NCBI GenBank assembly: GCA_963921425.1 | Contig: OY992834.1 | Location: forward strand, 3,410,001-3,474,000 | Length of the DNA: 64,000 nt | Reading direction: 5' to 3' | From: Dryas octopetala | Lineage: Eukaryota > Streptophyta > Magnoliopsida > Rosales > Rosaceae | Shown: positions 11,662-20,966 of the stretch, piece after piece | Position numbering within the stretch: the stretch's first letter is position 1 | Layout: the number at the start of each line of letters is the position of its first letter | Made by a program: the position numbers and the translations under genes | The notes under the pieces: generated by a model | The model's database searches: none | Told to the model about the DNA's origin: nothing | Seen by the model: the letters and a program-made list of their open reading frames with translations, nothing else

Positions 11662-11756
11662 TCATCATCAGAATGGATAGTTCATCTCATCCACAGCTAA
11701 ATGAAGCTGTGTAGGAAGGTGTCCTAAGATATTTCCAAATTTCATCACATGATGAA
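11662..11756 (-). ncRNA. C/D-box snoRNA (cluster member 4), 25S guide
   Basis: Read on the minus strand: terminal stem TCATCA/TGATGA, C box GTGATGA just inside the 5' end, D box CTGA just inside the 3' end, about 95 nt. Bases 11717-11730 on the plus strand read AGGTGTCCTAAGAT, so the RNA carries a 14-nt perfect antisense to the conserved 25S rRNA segment GCAGGUGUCCUAAGAUG. It should guide 2'-O-methylation there. The D' box is degenerate, so the exact target base is unresolved. It lies downstream of three similar units in one likely transcript. Confidence 0.75.
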
Positions 11757-11823
11757 TTTCACTTAACAAACAGCTATAAAGAAATTAACAAATCATGAAT
11801 CAAAATGCAGAAAACAAAATAGC

Positions 11824-11915
11824 ATAGATTCAGAAGTTTTATCAATTAGCATCACTTGACAATGAATGTCTCAGATCAAGTGTTGGATTATATGATATTG
11901 CTTCATCCCAATCTA
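11824..11915 (-). ncRNA. C/D-box snoRNA (cluster member 3), 25S guide
   Basis: Minus-strand unit of about 92 nt closed by the stem TAGATT/AATCTA, with D box CTGA at the 3' end and an internal D' CTGA (11871-11874). Immediately upstream of D' the RNA has 13 nt of perfect antisense to 25S rRNA (plus-strand CAAGTGTTGGATT at 11877-11889, matching rRNA ACCAAGUGUUGGAUUGUUC). The D'+5 rule points to the second A of CAAGUG. The C box is weak (ATGAAGC), the main doubt. Confidence 0.75.
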
Positions 11916-12024
11916 CAAAACATAACTAATTATAACTCCATAATCCTTAATTTAATGAAAGAAACATACATAAACCTAATTAACTGAAACAAGAATCTGA
12001 GCAGAGCGTCAAAGTGGGAAAAAG

Positions 12025-12131
12025 GGGGATTTACTCAGTGGTGGCAATAAGGTTTATTGGTTCGATTCTGCCGCAAGTTTCCTCAACCATACTCAGAAGA
12101 GGGAGCTTTGTATCCTCATAGCAAATTCCCC
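12025..12131 (-). ncRNA. Candidate C/D-box snoRNA (cluster member 2)
   Basis: Minus-strand unit of about 107 nt: terminal stem GGGGAATTT/AAATCCCC with one bulge, C box variant ATGAGGA, D' CTGA, C'-like TTGAGGA, and D box CTGA next to the stem. The stretch before D' (GCTCCCTCT) is antisense to 18S rRNA AGAGGGAGC, and another 9-mer, AATCGAACC, is antisense to the neighbouring GGUUCGAUU. Each 9-mer alone could be chance. Position between two better supported snoRNAs raises confidence. Confidence 0.6.
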
Positions 12132-12226
12132 TTCCCAAAATTAATTAAACAAAAAAACACGAAAACAAAAAAGAAAGAAAACAATTTAATTTGAAAAAAC
12201 CAAAAAACAAAATTAGAGTTTAAGAA

Positions 12227-12336
12227 AGAGATGGCTCAGTTCAGCGGGATACTCGACACGCAAAGTTCTCTAGAAAGAGAAGCCTGCATTCCGGTCTGTT
12301 GAGCTTGAATTTCATTGAGTCATCACCGCCATCTCT
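12227..12336 (-). ncRNA. C/D-box snoRNA (cluster member 1), 25S guide
   Basis: Minus-strand unit of about 110 nt closed by a perfect 13-bp stem (AGAAAGAGATGGC and its complement, 12223-12235 with 12328-12340). C box GTGATGA follows the stem directly and D box CTGA precedes it directly. After the C box lies a 13-nt perfect antisense to 25S rRNA (plus-strand CTGTTGAGCTTGA, 12296-12308; rRNA GACCCUGUUGAGCUUGACUC). Taking the degenerate CGGA as D', the +5 rule points to the G of CUGUUGAG. It is the first unit after the promoter. Confidence 0.85.
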
Positions 12337-12490
12337 TTCTCTAATTCAGATTTCAAACAGAGGTTACAATTCTACAACAAATACAAGAGAAAAGAGATTG
12401 AGAAAAAGAGACTAAGACTAAACCCTAAATCAAGCTGAATGGGAGTGGCGAAGCGAGGAGGTTCACTGCAAAGGCAGTCGTTCGTCGCCA

Positions 12491-12517
12491 TTTTATAGAG
12501 ATAGAGCGCTAGGGTTT
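12491..12517 (-). promoter_or_regulatory. Promoter of snoRNA cluster: TATA box plus telo-box
   Basis: On the minus strand AAACCCTA (12510-12517) precedes TATAAAA (12491-12497) by about a dozen bases. Telo-box plus TATA is the usual arrangement at plant snoRNA and ribosomal-protein genes. Transcription would begin near 12460, about 125 nt before the first snoRNA, giving a Pol II polycistronic precursor. Confidence 0.55.
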
Positions 12518-12761
12518 GGTAGGGAAAGGGAGAATTGAATGGGCCAATGCTTTTGAGGCCTAACGCTCTACCCAAACTGGGCTTTGAATATTTTTCTCTG
12601 GAATGATATCCTTGTCAAAACAAACTTTGTAAATGGGCTTTGGGCCCAAATGGCCTTTTTCACTATACTCATTGAAAAATAAAGAAATTATTGTTTTCTT
12701 TTCTTTTGATATCTTTCAAACTTCAAGTAAAATTTGAAAAGTAAAAGGTGGCGACTATGGC

Positions 12762-13792
12762 TTGAGGTACGAACTGAAATTCTTAAGGAACGAATTGAGA
12801 TGCCATAAGGAACGACTTGAGATGCCTTGATGAACGACTTAATAAACTCTAAGGTATAATTTGGGAAACGTTAAAACATGATTTGAAATGTCACTAAGTA
12901 CAATTTAAAATGCATTAAAAGTATAAACATTTAAAATATCTCGAAATACGAACTGAAATTCTAAAGGAACGACTTGAGATGCCTTAAGGAACGATTTGAG
13001 AAACTTTAGAGTATGACTTGGGAAGCGTAAAAAACATGACTTAGAATGTCACTAGGTACAATTTGAAATACACAAAAGGTATAAACATTAAAAATTACTC
13101 GAGTTACGAACTGAAATTTTTAACGAACGACTTGGGATGCCTTAAGGAACGACTTGAGAAACTCTAGAGTATGACTTAGGGAGCGTCAAAACATAACTTT
13201 GAATGTCACTAGGTACAATTTGAAATGCACCAAGGGTTTAAACATTTAAAATACCTCGAGGTACGAACTTAAATTTAAGTCGTTCTTTAGGGCATCCCAA
13301 GTCGTTCATTGAAAATTTCAGTTTGTACCTCGAGAGATTTTAAAAGTTTATACCTTTTGTGCATTTCAAATTGTACCTAGTGACATTCCAAGTCATGTTT
13401 TGTCGCTTTCCAAGTCATACCCTAGAGTTTCTCAAGTTGCTCCTTAAGGCATCTCAAGTCGTTCCTTAGGGCATCTCAAATCGTTCCTTTAGAATTTCAG
13501 TTCGTACCTCGAGATATTTTAAATGTTTATACCCTTGGTGCATTTTAAATTGTACCTAGTGATATTCTAAGTTATGTTTTGACTTTTCCCAAGTCATAAC
13601 CTAGAGTTTCTCAAGTCGTCCCTTAAGGCATCTAAAGTCGTTCATTAGGGTATCCTAAGTCGTTCCTTGAGAATTTTAGTTCGTATCTCGAGGTATTTTA
13701 AATGTTTATACCTTTAGTGTATTTCAAATTGTACCTAGCGACATTCCAAATTATGTATTGAAGCTTCCCAAATTATACTTTAGAGTTTCCAA
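12762..13792. repeat. Spacer-less ~1-kb inverted repeat made of ~155-180 bp tandem units
   Basis: The left arm (12762-13273) carries units marked by TACGAACTGAAATT-like starts near 12768, 12948, 13105 and 13263. The right arm (13274-13792) carries the same units reversed, marked by TTCGTACCTCGAG near 13325, 13500 and 13680. The arms meet at the perfect 14-bp palindrome ACTTAAATTTAAGT (13267-13280). No coding frame. It may be a foldback element or a hairpin small-RNA locus. Confidence 0.8.
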
Positions 13793-15935
13793 GTTTTGGA
13801 TGTAGCAGCAAGGCGAACAAGATCAAATGATGAGAGACTCTTAGGAAGTGTGACTAAGATATCAATTGGAATATCAAACAATGAACGGTTTGTCATACTG
13901 GTGATATGTTGTAGATGTTTATCATAGGAATTCTCTCGATTGATGACTTGTACAAAACATGGTGCTGCGTCTTAACTTGGGGAATTAGGAAAAGTGTGAA
14001 ATAAGTAAACTTAATATACAAGTAGACCTAAAAAATAAGATCGTAAAAAGAAAGAACAAAAAAAAGGATAATGTAATCCTGATTTGATTCGGAGACATAA
14101 GAAATATCCTTATTGAGTGCAAGCACATAGACAACAATAATTTCCTTATTTGATTAGGAAAGTGAAAAGGTTGTTAGAAATTTTATTGGTTAAAGTGAAA
14201 AACCCTAGACAGTTTTGAGAGTCAGCTGACGCCACCCTTCCTCCTCCCTTCCCTTCTCTTTCCCTTCTTTCCCTTCCCTTCCCCTTCCCCTTCTCTCCCC
14301 CCATCCCAGGGATATATACTCTCCTCCCTTTAAGTGAGAGTTTATCCAACTTCCATTTTGGAAGTCTTTCCTACTGTTGCATGCAGTTTTGCGGCTAGTC
14401 CTTTTATTTTCTCTTGTTTTGGTTTGTTTTATGCTCTGATGTTCTCAGGTTTTTTCTGGTTCTCATCGCAAGGTGTAAGGAACTCACTATCTTCGGCGGT
14501 ACCAGTTATGTTTTCACCGGTTATTACCTCTCGATTTGCCAGCTTAATCGTCTATCAGACACGATTCAAAATTGTTGGTAGGATCGTGGACCCAAACGCG
14601 ACTTGTTCGCTAATTCCTACGACGCCTTCCTGGCTTCGTTTAATGGCTGTAGTGTCTATTCGATGCCGTTGTTATGAGATTTTAGAATTTATGTGGGCTT
14701 CTTTGTCCCACCTATGTGAGCTTTTGCTTTCTTGTAAGCCTTAATTTGGACTCAAACTTTGTATTCTCTCTGCCGTTTTGGCTGATTTAATGCATTATTA
14801 TGCTTTATAAAAAAAAGGTTATAAATAACGGGTTAAAACTATCAAATAATCTACATGTGAGTGCCTAAGTTTTTTATCGATCGTTTGAACATTGCCTTTC
14901 TAGACTTAAAAGTGAACCGATTTATCATGTTTTTTTGGCACATCATGTTTTATCTCTATATTTATTGATTTGAACTTAGACAAAATGAACCCTAATACAT
15001 ATGAGGTATATAAAATTTGGAGGCTCGAGATGATTTTCTAATTAGCCTATTTTATTGATGTACCAAGATACAAATGATATGTATAAATAAAATGTAATGC
15101 TTAAATGTAAACAATTTTGGATACTCATGTAACGTTATTCACAATTAACCCACATATGTATTTCCCTTGCACAAATGACAAACCTCATTTATCTACTTAT
15201 CCATATATAATGCCTTATCCATGATAAACAACTACACACCAAAAAAATCTTTAATAATTTAAGAAGAAAAAACCCTGATAAAACATAATATCTGGTGTTT
15301 GAGGTATTCTTCCTTCTGTCAATATTTAATAAACACCACAAAAAAAGAAGAAGAAGAAGATACAGTATTGGAATTGGATAATGAAAACTGATTGAGATAA
15401 TATTTTTGGTCAAAGAAAAAGAAAAAGAAAGCGAAAGACCCTACAAATTGAGATTTCTGTTTCTGTTGGAAACATCCAACGACTCTAGGACCACCCAAAA
15501 TTACGTTCCCAGTTGAAAGAAAAGAAAGGAGTGAAAAGAAAAAAAAAAAAAGAGAAAAGAAAAAGAACGTTACAATTAGAAACGTCCTTTTTTCAATTTT
15601 CATGGCGAGAAAATCATACATTTCCCTCCATTCATTATTATTAAGATTTTTATTTTATTTGTATTTTAAGTTTTTTGGCGATCACTTGGTATTATATCAA
15701 AATCAAAGTGCTTAGCTAGCTGACAAGTAGCCCGCACATTGAGTGCTCTCCCATATTTGACTCGTTGTCTCCACTCTCCACTTGCATAATTCCATTACCA
15801 AAAAACAAAGCACAAGAACTCAACAACTCGCTACTCAGAGACAGAGTGCTCTACTCTTCTTCTGCTTTCTCTGCTTCTTTGGAAGTTGGAGCTATTATCG
15901 AAAAGAAGAAGACAGCTCTCTGCTGCTTTTTAGTT
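13793..15935. other. Intergenic, with a possible retroposon fragment
   Basis: No gene supported. It holds a CCTTCC-rich tract (14229-14300), a possible non-LTR retroposon fragment (separate entry), A-rich sequence at 15410-15570, and the promoter/5' UTR of ORANGE from about 15740 (CT-rich). Confidence 0.45.
14215..14818 (+). mobile_element. Possible truncated non-LTR retroposon with A-rich tail
   Basis: The segment starts near GAGAGTCAGCTGACGCCACC, has a pyrimidine-rich stretch, a 136-codon frame without recognised domain (14334-14744), and ends in GCTTTATAAAAAAAA after a TTTAATGCATTATTATGC tail typical of plant LINE 3' ends. No convincing target-site duplication was found, so the call is tentative. 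Confidence 0.3.
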
Positions 15936-18655
15936 ATGCTATGTTTGGACCGATTTTTGGCGGTTTCCCAGCCAACAAATCGCTATGGTCCATACAGTTT
16001 GCATAGCTCCAGGGCCAGATTCAGCTACGCAATCCCCAAATCAAGAAGCTTCAGATGGCGATCCATGGCGTCCGACCCTGACTCCTCTTCTTTTGCTCCC
16101 TCTATTGACTCTGATCCCACTGAGACAAACGCTGCCGGGTACCTCTCTCTTTCTCCTTGTTTATGTTTGTTCGTTCAGAGTCGGTAGAACGTAAAAGAAA
16201 GTGACAACTTAATTTTCGATGCTTTGGTTTGTGCTGTAAAATGGGTTTGGCCTCGATCATTACACAGCACAAGCTCTGTGTTTGTTTAATTTTTTGTTGG
16301 GTTCTTGTTTAGCAACTAATTGACATCAAATTTGTGATAGCCAATCCTTCTAATTCTTGTTCGCTAACATTTTGGAGATAGAGAATGAATCTGTCATTTG
16401 AAAGTGGGGAAGAAGCGAAATACTAATAGGAGACGAGATGAACCCTTCGAGGAAATGTTCAATAGTTGATCTTGTTATTAGAATGTCAGTCTAGTTACTG
16501 TAGCTTGCAAACAACTTCTTGGTCTTTCAAATTTGATCTTAAAGATCCATGTGCTGATTTGTTGACGATGTTATGGATGGATGGCTGATGTAAACGAACC
16601 TAACAATGATGTGAAAAATGCTTTGCGGTTTGTAAATATAGTCAGCCATCTTATGTGCTTCCGGATGCAGATTCTGTATTATAGAGGGCCCTGAAACAGT
16701 GCAAGACTTTGTCAAAATGGAACTGCAAGAAATTCAAGATAACATTCGAAGTCGTCGCAACAAAATTTTCTTGCATATGGAGGAGGTGGGCAAGTGGAAC
16801 CACTTACTTTCTCAGTATTAGCATTTGTTATCACTTTTGTGTATAATTGCCATTAGATTCTCTTATGTAGTTTTTCTGGAGAGAAATGTGTTTTGTAAGT
16901 TTTTTGGTTTTTTCTAAATGGACTTCAATGTGTGTAGGTTCGCAGGCTGCGGATACAACAGAGGATTAAAAACGTAGAGCTTGGAATGTCAAATGAAGAG
17001 CAAGAAAATGAACTTCCTAATTTTCCATCATTCATTCCATTCTTGCCTCCCTTGGTAAGTTTATGATTAACAGTTGTTTGCTTGTGACTAACAAAAGTTT
17101 CAGTAACTTGGCCATTTTATTCCCATAACTTGTTTTACCCATATTTTTTTTCCTGTTATTGATTCTTACAAAATGAGAAAAAAGTTCTCTACAAAGTGTT
17201 AATCCCATGTTGAATACATTGGTTGCAGAGTTCAGCAAATCTTAAGCAGTATTATGCCGTTTGTTTTTCTCTTATTGCGGGGATTATCCTTTTCGGGGGC
17301 CTTCTAGCACCTGCTGTAAGTGATTTATGCATTAACTTATAATGATTAGTTCCAACAATAAATCATAAACATTACATTTCTGTGGGAGAGTATATTGTTT
17401 AACATTTTCTTAAATTGCAAGTAGAAAATGAGGGAAAATATCAAATCAGTATTTATTGTTTTGAAAACGTGGATTCAATTATGTTTCTAAACCTTCTTCC
17501 CATGCTTCTCTTTATATTTGCGTATCAGTTAGAGTTGAAGCTGGGAATAGGAGGCACATCATATGAAGATTTCATACGAAGTATGCATCTTCCAATGCAG
17601 TTGAGGTATGTCTCATATCTTGGGCTGTTGTCCCTTTCTCTACTAATTATTGTTTTGACTTTTGAGTTTGACTTGCATCTGTTGCTCCTATGGTGTGTTT
17701 GATTACCTTTTTAGGTAACTTCCTATTCCCTTTTTTTCTATCCATTTTCATAATATTGACCTGCTGTCTCGTCAAACTGCAGTGAAGTTGATCCCATAGT
17801 GGCATCCTTCTCTGGAGGAGCAGTTGGAGTGATCTCAGCATTGATGGTTGTTGAAATAAACAATGTAAAACTGCAGGAGCATAAAAGATGCAAATATTGT
17901 CTTGGAACTGGTATAACCATGCCCCATATTTCCGACTTCTAGTTGTAGGTTTTACTGTAGCTTTTAATATATGATTGAGATGTTTGCATTGGTTGGCATG
18001 TCAACTACTTGGGTTGGACCGCATGAGTCTAGCTAAGAAGTGTTTCGTTTTCTAGTATCTAAACTATGACTGTGATGCATCAGATTATTTCACTGAAGGA
18101 CTTGAATCCTTCTTTGAAATTCTGTTAAACCCTGAACTGTCAGTATAAGATATGGTTTTAGGTTTTAACCCAGTCAATGTTGTATTCAATTATATTGTGC
18201 AGGATATCTTGCTTGTGCTCGTTGTTCAAGCACAGGAACCCTTGTTCTTACTGAACCAATATCAACAGTTGGTGGAGATCAGCCTCTAGCACTGCCTAAA
18301 ACCGAAAGATGTTCAAATTGCTCAGGCTCGGGAAAGGTTGGACATTTAAAATGTCATTTAATGATAAATGCTTATTAAATTCCCCTTTATGCCTGCCGGC
18401 ACATCATAGTCATTGAGGAATATGATGGTTCATGTGATTGATGACTGATATTTTTGTGTTTGTTGGGCAACAAGAAAAACGTGAAAAACACCTTCTCAGA
18501 ATATATGTTATTAGTAAGTTGTGAGACGTGACTTACAAATCTCAACTATCTAACACCCTGTGTCTTCAATATGGCAGGTTATGTGCCCTACCTGCCTTTG
18601 TACTGGAATGGCGATGGCAAGTGAACACGACCCTCGGATTGATCCATTTGATTAG
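15936..18655 (+). CDS. OR: ORANGE (OR), plastid DnaJ-type zinc-finger chaperone
   Basis: ORANGE stabilises phytoene synthase in plastids and drives carotenoid storage and chromoplast formation. Eight exons: 15936-16138, 16671-16785, 16938-17054, 17229-17315, 17529-17605, 17783-17910, 18203-18336, 18578-18655; all GT-AG and in frame, giving 312 aa. An Arg/Ser-rich transit peptide occupies about residues 1-60; then GFCIIEGPETVQDF, the NIRSRRNKIF helix, two membrane segments (FSLIAGIILFGGLLAPA and SFSGGAVGVISALMVVE), and a C-terminal Cys-rich domain with CxxCxGxG-type repeats (CKYCLGTG, CARCSSTG, CSNCSGSG, CPTCLCTG). The Arg mutated in golden melon (Arg to His) is kept, so this is a standard OR allele. 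The start is the Met in MLCLDRFLAVS, matching the position of known OR starts. Confidence 0.95.
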
Positions 18656-19119
18656 AAGTGCATCTTCATCAGTTCTTGTCCCCTTACCACTTAAAAACTT
18701 CTGTTTTGGTGCTATACATATATCCTCGTTACATAACCATGGCTGTACATAAGAATTGTTCAAGAATATGATTAGACATGCGAATGCGTTTCAAGGGTTT
18801 TCTCCCCTTTTGCAACTTTGTTTTTGATTTCCTTACTGTGGTAGAAATTAAAATCTTCTTTTCGTTTTTATGGAGTAGGCTGGGAGTTCATGAGTCATGA
18901 CCGTTCAGGTAAAATTCAATGGCGATGAGGTTATGCTAGGCATACATGTGGAATCAAATGGTTACCTGATTAATCCTAAACTTCAAAACTATGTTTTTTC
19001 ACAAGAATGCACTACACCCATTAACAAATACAACTATACAAGTCACCAAATACAAATCGAGGAGTGAATCGCTTTTTCAAATAAAAAAAGAAATTGATTA
19101 AATAATTTTAACTGGTTTA
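18656..19119. other. Convergent 3' region between OR and USB1
   Basis: 3' UTRs of two converging genes; nothing else seen. Confidence 0.6.
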
Positions 19120-20650
19120 TTATTCATCAGAAAATTTACATATTTTATATGTTTTCTGACCAATCTTACACTCGATGCCATTGAATTTACTGGTAAAAAT
19201 ACATTTTTGTAATGATCCCCCAACTGTAGATTTCCTTCTTTCTTCTTCAACCGCCTTCTTTAGGGAATTACTGATGTCACCCAATGCCCAAGCTACCGAT
19301 ATGTGAGGGCGTGGATCCTGTCATGAACACCCAAGATTGTGAATTATTTTTTTGAGCGGTAGGTAATATTCATGCACAATTATTTGCTCTAATTTCAGAC
19401 CAAAAAAAATCACTTGCTCCAAATTATTGCTATTTTCCCTCAAAGATATTCAGGTAAGTGATTAGAGTTCGAAAAAGCAATTAACAATGCTAACCTTGTA
19501 AAATTCAGGAAGACTGTGAAGCTTATACACCTCATTGACAGCTTGAATCTGCTTTGTTATCTGAAACCAAGTGAAGAATTGCAAAATCAAACATTTATAG
19601 CACTGTAGAAGCAGAAACTCAACAATGAAAGCTAACTCAAGCAATATGCAGGCAAGAAATCAATATTTCGAAATGCCAATGATATAATCCTTTGCAGCAA
19701 TTAGTTACTAATTTTACATCTATACCAAAACTCAAAACATTCAAGAACTTCCATCAAGAGAGAAAGCTATCCAGCTCACCTCAGCTAACCCGGCAGCAAT
19801 AACTTCTATCGATAGAAAGCTGCGTGTGTGATCATCATTAAGAAAAACCTCCCACTTGCTAAAATCAATCCAATACCTGTTTCACAATAGTAATTAGTGT
19901 TAAAAACCAACAATGGCAAATTTGCAGAACTAAAATTCATGTACACAAGAAAAAGTAACCAGACCGCCTCTGATTCTGAAGCTTCTGCCGAAGCATTGCC
20001 ACCAGGGAGTCAATCTGGTGCACTCGGATTGGGACAGTTCTCCCCAGACTAATATGGAACTCTCTACCTAAAGCAACTTGTTCAAGCTTGTGCTCATCCT
20101 TGCACAAAATGTCAAGCGGGACGTCAACGTCAACAGCATGGAGACCGGGCACGAGAGACGCTACTTTGTTCAAAAACAAGGCCAGCTCTTTCCTTGGCGT
20201 TGATGGTATATAAACTGCAAGTACATAATTGAACAAGGGTCTAAGTGCAAAGTCATTGCATTTGCTAATGCAATTGAGCATTAGAGAATTTGGGTACCTG
20301 GAATGTAGACATGTAAAGCGTAGTTTCCTTCTACGTGAGCAAAGGTCCTAACTCTGCTGGGCTGAGCGCTTGGCTTGTATTCCAGAAATCCTTCATAGAC
20401 AAAACATCAAACACTTGGTGGACGAAACTATAAAAGTGACTATTCCCAAGTAATGCAACAAGAGAAAATAAAATGAATTGCTATTAGCGGTTACCCACTT
20501 ACCCAATGAACCAGGGCTGTTGAGGAGTGACATAGGAGGTGGAGGCAGAGCAGGTTTCGAGTCTTGGGAGTTGTTCAGCTCTGGTGGTGGAGCTGGCGAC
20601 TCCGATTCTGGGTCCGATGACGTGTCCCCGTAAGAAGCTAGCAGTGCCTC

Positions 20651-20653
<3 letters not shown>
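19120..20653 (-). CDS. USB1: U6 snRNA 3'-5' exonuclease/phosphodiesterase USB1
   Basis: USB1 (Mpn1) trims the 3' oligo-U end of U6 snRNA, leaving a protected end. Six exons on the minus strand: 20503-20653, 20298-20390, 19965-20214, 19780-19876, 19495-19560, 19120-19317, joined in frame to 284 aa. The N-terminus (MEALLASYGDTSSDPES) is acidic and Pro-rich; the 2H-phosphoesterase core carries both catalytic HxS motifs, FHISLGRT in exon 3 and PHISVAWAL in exon 6. The C-terminus (FNGIECKIGQKTYKICKF) matches plant homologues. The start codon sits directly after a CT/GA microsatellite in the 5' UTR. It diverges from the helicase gene at 20967. Confidence 0.93.

Positions 20654-20699
<46 letters not shown>
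20654..20699. repeat. CT/GA microsatellite in USB1 5' UTR
   Basis: About 20 CT dinucleotides immediately upstream of the USB1 start codon; GA repeats in the mRNA leader. Likely length-polymorphic. Confidence 0.9.
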
Positions 20700-20702
<3 letters not shown>

Positions 20703-20966
20703 GATTCTCTCTCTGTGAAAAAAGAACCAGTTTGCAATTAATTTGGAGCAGTAGTGGGCCTACGTTAATGGGTTTACCAACCGTCCACTACTTATGCCAT
20801 TGTGAGAGGCCCACTAAGCCCACGGCCATTATTTCGAACCGCGCGATTAGGAGGGAAAAAAATCAAAACAAAAACGGACACATTTGGTCCTATTTTTCGC
20901 TCCTTCTTCTAGGGTTGCCTGGACTGGTCTGCCGTCAGGGAAATTTCCGGTCCCATCTTCCAAACA
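20654..20966. promoter_or_regulatory. Divergent promoter USB1 / SRS2-like helicase
   Basis: Only 313 bases separate the two start codons, including both 5' UTRs. A TAGGGTT telo-box-like motif lies near 20911. No clear TATA box is seen for either side. Confidence 0.5.

Noticed and set aside
11372-11680. 102-codon open frame
   Set aside because: Lys/Asn/Ile-rich composition of AT-rich DNA, no domain; it overlaps the 3' end of the snoRNA cluster on the other strand.
12372-12575. 67-codon minus-strand frame with a MATNDCLC start
   Set aside because: It covers the promoter and leader of the snoRNA transcript; the frame is short and ends in low-complexity hydrophobic residues.
14334-14744. 136-codon frame considered as a gene
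   Set aside because: No recognisable domain; it lies in a probable retroposon fragment with an A-rich tail.
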